From: Tannerella sp.
GTDB lineage: Bacteria; Bacteroidota; Bacteroidia; Bacteroidales; Tannerellaceae
Assembly (NCBI GenBank): GCA_031268395.1
Contig: JAIRXI010000306.1
Location: forward strand, 1-9,916
Length of the DNA: 9,916 bases
Direction of reading: 5' to 3'
The first letter of the stretch is position 1. Each line of letters opens with the position of its first letter. This document shows positions 5,205 to 9,916 of this stretch, piece by piece. The notes beneath the pieces were generated by a model. It did no database searches. It was not told the origin of the DNA and saw only the letters and a list, made by a program, of their open reading frames with translations. The position numbers and the translations under genes are program-made.

Positions 5205-7953
5205 ACAGTTCGGATTCAATCCGGTAATCTCCGGAACCGACTGCGTATACGGCGTAAGCTCCTCTCATTTCAATGAACTTGACGCCTTCGGCCGAAGCGA
5301 TATTTTTTCCGCTTTCCATGACGGTATTTCTGTTTCCCGTCGGCACATACACGATGGCCGTCGAATTGCAGGGCACGGCAATCTCCCAGACAAACCGGCC
5401 GTCAGCCTTTTTCCACGCGCTTTTTATCAGTCCGTGCGCAGCCTGATAGGAGGCGGTAACGTAGTCCAGCCCTTCAATCGGGTAAGGCTTCATTTCGATC
5501 TGACTGAAGCCGGCGCCGTCCGGGCTGTTTTTGATGCCGCCGAGGTATTCGTAAAACCACACGATCAGGTCGCCCAGCAACATGACGTGGTTGTGGGAAT
5601 TCATGCCCGGATCGGCCGTGTTGCCGTTCCAGAGTTCCCAGATCGTCGTTGCGCCGTTTTCAATCATGAATCCCCAACTCGGATAGGTGCGGTTCGTGGC
5701 AATCTTGAGAGCCATGTCCGCACGTCCGTTTTCGGACAGGCCGCGCATCAGCCACTGGATGCCTACCAGCCCGGTGCTGACATGGCCGTCGAACTCGGTC
5801 TCCGTCTTATCGACGATGTTCGCAAAGACGCCTTCCCGGTCGGCGTCCGCCACCATGCCGTAGCAGAGGGGCAGGAGGTTGGCCGTGACGGTGTTGTTGG
5901 CATACTGCCGGGTTTCCCTGTTGAAATACTTTTCGTTGAAGGCCTTTTTGATGACTTCCGCTTCCTGTGCAAAGGCGGCGGCATCGTCCGGCTTGTCGAG
6001 CAGTCCGGCAAAGCGTTCGAGCAGATTCAGCATCCGGTAGTAGAACGTGGTGCTCAAGACCGCCCCGTCGGTTTTGCGCGTCGGGTCTTTGGAGTGGATC
6101 AGCTCCGGCTGTTCCGGCGGCATACACCAGTCTCCATACGTATCTTTCACCAGGATGTTGTCCTTCAGGTAATTTTTGCGCATGTATTCCATCCATTTCT
6201 TCATCGAGGCGTAGTGTTTGACGATCGGACGCATGTCGCCGTACTGTTCGTAGAGCATGTTGGCAATGATCAGATAGGTGCCCGGCCAGGTCATATTGTC
6301 GGAGTATACCTGCCAGTAATTGGGCGCCACGTCGGGCACGCTGCCGTCTTCGCGCTGCGCCTGTTCGATGTCGTCCAGCCATTTGGCATACAGGGCGCGG
6401 TTGTTGAAGATGAAACTTTCGCCATGCGATCCGACGGCGCGGTCGCCCAGCCATCCCATCCGCTCGTCGCGCTGTGGACAGTCGGTCGGCATCCCGCGGT
6501 AATTTCCCCGGATGCCCCAGTAGGCGTTGCGGTAGATTTGATTGATTGTCGGGTCGGACGTTTCGAACTGGCCGGTCTCTTCCATCTCGTCATACACGAC
6601 TTTCCCCATGAAATCGTTGACGGTCGGGACGCCCGGATAACCGGTAATTTCCACGAAACGGAAACCGTGATAGGTGAACGACGGTTCCCAGCTTTCCGCC
6701 CCGCCTCCCTTCAGGACATACCTGTCGGTCACCAGCGCGCCGCGGATATTGTCCAGGTAAAGGGTTCCGTCCGACTTCAGCGCTTCGGCGAAACGCAGTT
6801 TCACGGCGTCGCCTTTCTTGCCGCTGACGTTCATCCGCAGCCAGCCGACCATGTTCTGTCCCATATCCAGGATGTGTACGCCGGAGCGAATTTCCCCGAT
6901 GCTGACGGGCTTGACCGTTCCCATAACCTTAATATTACGGTTCAGCTGAGCTTCCATCACGCCGCCCGGCGCTTCCACCTGTCCGGCCTGCGTCCAGGCG
7001 GCATCGTCGTAGCCGGCCTCTGTCCAGCCGGCAAGTTCCATCTGCGCGTCGTATTCTTCGCCGTCGAACTCGTTGTTGGCGCGAATCGGGCCGTCGGCGG
7101 TGACTTTCCACGTGTCGTCGCTCGTCACGGTTTGCGTGCTGCCGTCGGCATAGGTGATTTCCAGCTGCACCCTCATTTTCGGAAAACCGAACTGGCGGGT
7201 GCCCGGGTTCCGCATCCCGAGGAAGCGGCCGTTGCCCAGCGTCACGCCGAGGACGTTGGCGCCTTTCGTCACGCGATCGGTCACGTCAAACGTGTTGTAC
7301 TTGATCGTTTTCGTGTAGTCTGTTGGTGTGGGCGACAGCACCTGTTCGCCGATTTTAGCTCCATTGAGGAACGCTTCGTACAGTCCCAGTCCGCAGATAT
7401 ACAGGACCGCTTTCCTGACGGCCCTGTCTTCGGGCTGAAATTCCTTTCTGAAATAGCGGGCGGCCAGGCGTGTCCGGCCTTCCATCACGTCCTGCGGATC
7501 GCTTTTGTCCAGCCCCGTCCAGACGGCTTCCCAGTCCAGCGGGTGGAGCAGTCCCATGGTCCATGCGGCCGGTTCGCTCCATTCGGACGGCCCCCGGTTG
7601 GTAGCCACTTTTACTTTCCAGTAACATTCCGTGCGGCTTTGCAGTTCGGTCCCGTTATAGGGCACCAGAACCGATTCGCCGGAGCCGACCTGTCGCGAAT
7701 CCCACAAGTCGCCTTCGTTCGCATTGAGTTTGTCCAGCGAGGAGGCTACAAGGATCCGGTAGCCGGTTTGCCGGATGTTCCGGCTGTCGGAAGCAAGCTC
7801 CCAACTCAGCCGGGGCGCATTCGGGTCAATCCCTTTCGGGTTGACCAGTCCTTCACAGCGCAGGCGGGTGACGTGTATCACGGCTTTTTCAGCACATGAA
7901 GTCAACAGTAAACCTGCACAAAAACATAATGAAATCAGTTTTTTCGTCGTCAT
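5203..7953 (-). CDS. GH78 alpha-L-rhamnosidase, lipoprotein
   Basis: A 916-residue protein beginning with a lipoprotein signal (MTTKKLISLCFCAGLLLTSC, lipid-anchored Cys20). Domain order by eye: an N-terminal Ig/fibronectin-like domain (about 28-135, LVNPKGIDPNAPRLSWEL, CYWKVKV); a beta-sandwich carbohydrate-binding-like domain (about 165-300, GLGLYEAFLNGAKIGEQVLSP, KYNTFDVTD); a linking beta-domain (about 355-450, HILDMGQNMVGWLRMNVSGK, FTYHGFRFVEITGYPG); an (alpha/alpha)6 catalytic domain; and a C-terminal beta-domain. The catalytic signature TDCPQRDERMGWLGDR (about 490) carries the conserved acidic residues including the probable general acid Glu, and GATTIWELWNG (about 770) carries the probable general base Glu. 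Family role: inverting hydrolysis of terminal alpha-L-rhamnose from pectin, glycosides or bacterial polysaccharides. The residues after Cys (AEKAV) only partly resemble a surface-export signal, so periplasm-facing or surface-exposed is undecided. Complete, no visible frameshift; convergent with the beta-helix gene. Confidence 0.95.
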   Translation of the reverse strand: MTTKKLISLCFCAGLLLTSCAEKAVIHVTRLRCEGLVNPKGIDPNAPRLSWELASDSRNIRQTGYRILVASSLDKLNANEGDLWDSRQVGSGESVLVPYNGTELQSRTECYWKVKVATNRGPSEWSEPAAWTMGLLHPLDWEAVWTGLDKSDPQDVMEGRTRLAARYFRKEFQPEDRAVRKAVLYICGLGLYEAFLNGAKIGEQVLSPTPTDYTKTIKYNTFDVTDRVTKGANVLGVTLGNGRFLGMRNPGTRQFGFPKMRVQLEITYADGSTQTVTSDDTWKVTADGPIRANNEFDGEEYDAQMELAGWTEAGYDDAAWTQAGQVEAPGGVMEAQLNRNIKVMGTVKPVSIGEIRSGVHILDMGQNMVGWLRMNVSGKKGDAVKLRFAEALKSDGTLYLDNIRGALVTDRYVLKGGGAESWEPSFTYHGFRFVEITGYPGVPTVNDFMGKVVYDEMEETGQFETSDPTINQIYRNAYWGIRGNYRGMPTDCPQRDERMGWLGDRAVGSHGESFIFNNRALYAKWLDDIEQAQREDGSVPDVAPNYWQVYSDNMTWPGTYLIIANMLYEQYGDMRPIVKHYASMKKWMEYMRKNYLKDNILVKDTYGDWCMPPEQPELIHSKDPTRKTDGAVLSTTFYYRMLNLLERFAGLLDKPDDAAAFAQEAEVIKKAFNEKYFNRETRQYANNTVTANLLPLCYGMVADADREGVFANIVDKTETEFDGHVSTGLVGIQWLMRGLSENGRADMALKIATNRTYPSWGFMIENGATTIWELWNGNTADPGMNSHNHVMLLGDLIVWFYEYLGGIKNSPDGAGFSQIEMKPYPIEGLDYVTASYQAAHGLIKSAWKKADGRFVWEIAVPCNSTAIVYVPTGNRNTVMESGKNIASAEGVKFIEMRGAYAVYAVGSGDYRIESEL

Positions 7954-7990
7954 GCCAAGATATTTATTTTATGGTGAATAATTCGGGGAA

Positions 7991-7998
7991 CAAAGAAA
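7991..7998 (-). promoter_or_regulatory. candidate -7 box for the GH78 gene
   Basis: The minus strand reads TTTCTTTG, one mismatch from TAnnTTTG and identical to the box at 9705-9712. It lies 37 bases upstream of the GH78 ATG, followed by an A/T-rich leader without a Shine-Dalgarno sequence. No clear -33 box. Confidence 0.4.
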
Positions 7999-8085
7999 AG
8001 AAAAAATTGAAAGAAACAGAAATTTCCGGACGATTTTTCTTTATTTTCTGCTTCCGAAGCGCGTATTCCGGTAGAGCGTATGTCA

Positions 8086-8180
8086 GAAGCACGCCGATGA
8101 CGCGGATTTCAGCGATTTGCGCAGATTTTTTCTGCCCTTATCTGCGTAAATCATGCTGATCTGCGTCATCGGCGTGCTTC
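8086..8180. repeat. REP-like imperfect palindrome, copy B
   Basis: Two 41-base arms (8086-8126 and 8140-8180) flank a 13-base loop. The outer 18 bases pair perfectly (GAAGCACGCCGATGACGC), the middle is mismatched, and the inner 13 (GATTTGCGCAGAT against GATTTACGCAGAT) pair with one mismatch. The right arm contains two ATCTGCGT units 19 bases apart. The left arm is related to 1653-1699. It lies 19 bases after the stop of the minus-strand dehydrogenase and 132 bases before the GH78 start, so it may limit readthrough between them or stabilise the mRNA 3' end; no T-tract follows it. Confidence 0.85.
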
Positions 8181-8199
8181 CGACGCACCCTCCATCCGG

Positions 8200-9432
8200 T
8201 TACCTGATCGCGTAAAAGACCCTGCTGTCTATTTTTATGTTTACAAATTCCCGGTGGGAGACGGTCAGGACGGCTGCATCAAATGTCCCGGCGGGCATTT
8301 CTTTCCGGACATCCAGCCCGTATTCCCGCCTGACGTCGGCGGGATTGGCCCAGGGGTCGCAGACAGTTACGCGCGCGCCGTATTCTTCCAGGGCCTTGAC
8401 CACGTCTGCGGCCTTGCTGTTCCGGATGTCCGTGCAGTTTTCCTTGAACGTGATGCCCAGGACCAGAATGTCGGATCCCTTCACCTGTATGCCCTGTTTC
8501 ACCATTTTTTTGACAACTTCGCCCGCCACGTATTCGCTCATGCTGTCGTTCATCCGCCGTCCGGCGAGGATGATTTCGGGATGGTAGCCGTATTCCTGGG
8601 CTTTTTGAGCCAGGTAGTAGGGGTCGACGCCAATGCAGTGTCCCCCGACCAGTCCGGGCTTGAAATGCAGAAAGTTCCATTTTGTTCCGGCGGCTTCCAG
8701 TACGGCATTCGTGTCGATGTCCATCCGGTCGAAAATCTTTTTCAGTTCGTTGACGAAGGCGATGTTGATGTCCCGCTGGGTGTTTTCAATCACCTTGGCC
8801 GCCTCGGCCACCCGGATCGAAGGCGCCGGATGGGTGCCGGCCTCGACGACGGATGCATACAGCCGGCTGACGATCTGCGCCGCCCGGGGCGTGGAGCCGG
8901 AGACCACTTTCCGTACCTTTTCCACCGTGTGCTCCCTGTCGCCCGGATTGATGCGTTCGGGGGAGTAGCCCGCCAGGAAATCGACATTGCATTTCAGTCC
9001 CGACGTGTTTTCGATCACCGGGATACAGTCTTCTTCCGTGGCGCCGGGATAGACGGTGGATTCGTAAATGACCAGGTCGCCTTTCCGGACAACCCTGCCC
9101 ACCATTTCGCTGGCGCGGAGCAGGGCGGTGAGGTCCGGCCGGTTGTTTCGGTCGACCGGCGTGGGAACCGTGATCATGTAACAGTTACATTGTCGGATGG
9201 CTTCCAGGTCGGCCGAACAGAACAGCCCGGCACGGGTGTCGGGTGCGCTTTTCAGTACGGAGTGGAGCAGGGCATTATCCATTTCCAGCGTACTGTCGGT
9301 CCCGGCCATCAGTTCGTTTATACGTGCGGAATTTGTGTCGAATCCCACGACCGGGTATTTGGTCGCAAAAAGACGGGCCAGCGGTAAACCTGCGTACCCC
9401 AGCCCGATAACGGCTATGCTGATTTTGTTCAT
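8200..9432 (-). CDS. UDP-N-acetylhexosamine 6-dehydrogenase (TviB/WbpA/WecC family)
   Basis: NAD-dependent nucleotide-sugar dehydrogenase that oxidises C6 of a UDP-N-acetylhexosamine to the uronic acid for capsule or surface polysaccharide. I chose the ATG at 9430-9432 (410 residues): it starts directly with the Rossmann motif (MNKISIAVIGLGYAGLPLA) and has an AGGAAG ribosome-binding site (9440-9445) seven bases upstream; the longer frame to 9597 adds a non-homologous tail. Visible signatures: STVYPGATEE, GYSPERINPGD (typical of the N-acetylhexosamine group), KVIENTQRD with catalytic Lys about 213, and GGHCIGVDPYYL with catalytic Cys266. The C-terminal NAD/UDP-binding domain ends abruptly at SRVFYAIR, about 10-20 residues short of the usual DVKG...DGRL-type end. 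No epimerase or glycosyltransferase partner is seen, so GlcNAc or ManNAc specificity cannot be settled. Confidence 0.93.
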   Translation of the reverse strand: MNKISIAVIGLGYAGLPLARLFATKYPVVGFDTNSARINELMAGTDSTLEMDNALLHSVLKSAPDTRAGLFCSADLEAIRQCNCYMITVPTPVDRNNRPDLTALLRASEMVGRVVRKGDLVIYESTVYPGATEEDCIPVIENTSGLKCNVDFLAGYSPERINPGDREHTVEKVRKVVSGSTPRAAQIVSRLYASVVEAGTHPAPSIRVAEAAKVIENTQRDINIAFVNELKKIFDRMDIDTNAVLEAAGTKWNFLHFKPGLVGGHCIGVDPYYLAQKAQEYGYHPEIILAGRRMNDSMSEYVAGEVVKKMVKQGIQVKGSDILVLGITFKENCTDIRNSKAADVVKALEEYGARVTVCDPWANPADVRREYGLDVRKEMPAGTFDAAVLTVSHREFVNIKIDSRVFYAIR

Positions 9433-9458
9433 TCGTATACTTCCTGAAAAATGTGGCG

Positions 9459-9466
9459 TAAAGATA
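9459..9466 (-). promoter_or_regulatory. candidate -7 box for the dehydrogenase gene
   Basis: The minus strand reads TATCTTTA, one mismatch (last base) from TAnnTTTG, 26 bases upstream of the ATG. A clear -33 element is absent. Confidence 0.4.
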
Positions 9467-9654
9467 GGGACTTTTTTAGACTGAGGGCGAAAAACGGAGC
9501 AATGAATGATCAAGGAGGAATGATGGAACCTGCGTTTCGGACAAATTTTGCAGCGACGGATACAGGTATGAAAAACGGCCATTTGAAATGCGCTCACGGT
9601 TACACGCCGTTTATTTTTAGTTATTTAACTTAAATACCCCCCAAAACAGGAATA

Positions 9655-9682
9655 TTGTCCATCTAAAAAATTTTTTGTCCAT
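9655..9682 (+). promoter_or_regulatory. 20-bp-period direct repeat, candidate AraC-type operator
   Basis: TTGTCCAT occurs at 9655-9662 and again at 9675-9682, exactly 20 bases apart (about two helical turns on one face), ending 22 bases before the -7-like box at 9705. That arrangement fits an activator with AraC-type HTH domains, as in hybrid two-component regulators of Bacteroidetes glycan genes; the assignment is inference. Confidence 0.45.
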
Positions 9683-9704
9683 TTTTTTATCCGAAAAATA
9701 CTCC

Positions 9705-9712
9705 TTTCTTTG
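9705..9712 (+). promoter_or_regulatory. candidate -7 box for the downstream lipoprotein gene
   Basis: TTTCTTTG, one mismatch from TAnnTTTG, preceded by a T-run (9682-9688) at roughly the -33 distance. A start near 9719 would place both the 19-codon frame at 9738 and the lipoprotein gene on the transcript. Confidence 0.4.
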
Positions 9713-9737
9713 CGGCGGAAATAGAAACGATACGGTC

Positions 9738-9797
9738 ATGGAACGGGAAGAGCGGAAAAAGAAACCGGCTCCGCAACTCATGGCACGAAACAGATAG
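9738..9797 (+). CDS. possible 19-residue leader peptide
   Basis: ATG at 9738 to TAG at 9795-9797 encodes MEREERKKKPAPQLMARNR, a very basic peptide. It lies inside the probable transcript and ends four bases before the ATG at 9802, a spacing that would allow translational coupling. There is no Shine-Dalgarno sequence and no known homologue that I recognise, so it may be chance. Confidence 0.2.
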   Translation: MEREERKKKPAPQLMARNR

Positions 9798-9801
9798 AAA
9801 A

Positions 9802-9916
9802 ATGAAAGAAAAAAAAGTGGATATGAAGAAACTGTTTTTTTACGTGGCGCTGGTCGCCGGATTGTGTTCCTGCCGACAGACGGTAACCGAGACGGATCTG
9901 TCCGGAAAATGGGCGT
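9802..9916 (+). CDS. lipoprotein, possible glycoside hydrolase (N-terminus only)
   Basis: The frame is open to the window end. From ATG 9802 it reads MKEKKVDMKKLFFYVALVAG and then LCSC; the in-frame ATG at 9823 gives a more compact signal (MKKLFFYVALVAGLCSC, lipid-anchored Cys17) and may be the true start. Either way it is a lipoprotein signal peptide. After Cys comes RQTVTETDLSGKWA; an LSGKWxF-type opening is common at the start of the sugar-binding domain of GH2-like enzymes in Bacteroidetes, so a glycoside hydrolase is my best guess. Only 38 codons are visible, so family assignment is weak. Probably controlled by the direct repeat and promoter at 9655-9712. Confidence 0.7.
   Translation, partial: MKEKKVDMKKLFFYVALVAGLCSCRQTVTETDLSGKWA

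Larger units (their letters stand above)
9433..9737. other. divergent intergenic region
   Basis: I see no gene in these 305 bases. The left end carries the dehydrogenase leader and promoter-like box, and the right end the 20-bp direct repeat and promoter of the downstream lipoprotein. In between, AAACGGC (9573-9579) and GCCGTTT (9606-9612) could form a loose hairpin with a 26-base loop, which is weak evidence for anything. Confidence 0.5.

Noticed and set aside
5434..7899. 821-codon plus-strand open frame opposite the GH78 gene
   Set aside because: It is the antisense shadow of a complete GH78 gene with all family motifs; its translation is His/Arg/Val-rich with no domain I recognise.
8086..8180. 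CRISPR-like array from repeated TCTGCG units
   Set aside because: Only two to three short imperfect units inside a palindrome, no regular spacers and no cas genes.
8254..9387. 377-codon plus-strand frame opposite the dehydrogenase
   Set aside because: Antisense shadow of a clear nucleotide-sugar dehydrogenase, caused by G/C-rich codon bias.
9433..9597. N-terminal extension of the dehydrogenase to 9597
   Set aside because: The extra 55 residues have no family similarity, cross the candidate promoter and ignore the well-placed AGGAAG ribosome-binding site before 9432.
2427..9682. Shared TGTCCAT word between the palindrome ends and the direct repeat near 9655
   Set aside because: Only about 7 bases are shared and the surrounding architecture differs, so a common origin or regulator is not supported.

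Overview
The window looks like chromosomal DNA from a saccharolytic member of the Bacteroidetes, probably order Bacteroidales. The evidence is the gene content (GH92, GH78 and beta-helix glycosidase-type exported enzymes and lipoproteins), several TAnnTTTG-type -7 promoter boxes, A/T-rich leaders mostly without a Shine-Dalgarno sequence, and a RhuM-type gene remnant of the kind common in that phylum. I see no rRNA, tRNA, CRISPR array or intact mobile element.

Layout, left to right. (1) 1-1605 (+): the C-terminal two thirds of a GH92 alpha-mannosidase-type enzyme whose start lies outside the window. (2) 1606-2730: an accessory patch. It holds a small helical protein of unknown function (minus strand), directly behind the decayed 5' end of a rhuM gene that still has a good -7 box, then a large near-perfect palindrome (2427-2503, weaker extension to about 2415-2515), then the promoter of the next gene. 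(3) 2731-5145 (+): an exported right-handed beta-helix protein, GH141-like, with a C-terminal PDZ domain. (4) 5167-5204: a strong intrinsic terminator whose T-tract runs into the stop codon of the convergent gene. (5) 5203-7953 (-): a GH78 alpha-L-rhamnosidase lipoprotein. (6) 8086-8180: an imperfect palindrome of REP-like character; a diverged half-copy lies at 1653-1699. (7) 8200-9432 (-): a UDP-N-acetylhexosamine 6-dehydrogenase with a short C-terminus. (8) 9433-9801: a divergent intergenic region with a 20-bp-period direct repeat and a promoter-like box. (9) 9802 to the window end (+): the start of a lipoprotein that may be a glycoside hydrolase.

How the genes fit together: the GH92, beta-helix and GH78 proteins and the last lipoprotein would suit periplasmic or surface breakdown of complex plant or host glycans (mannose, fucose-like and rhamnose linkages). 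They do not form a classic polysaccharide utilisation operon here: no SusC/SusD pair, sensor or transporter is visible, the genes alternate in strand, and each seems to have its own promoter. The nucleotide-sugar dehydrogenase is biosynthetic (capsule or surface-polysaccharide uronic acid) and sits among them without a visible partner.

I found no clearly new multi-gene system. The points most worth a second look are the beta-helix/PDZ fusion, the rhuM remnant that may now serve as promoter and leader for the small helical gene, the palindrome beside it, the REP-like family that has also contributed the end of a coding sequence, and the AraC-style direct repeat near 9655.
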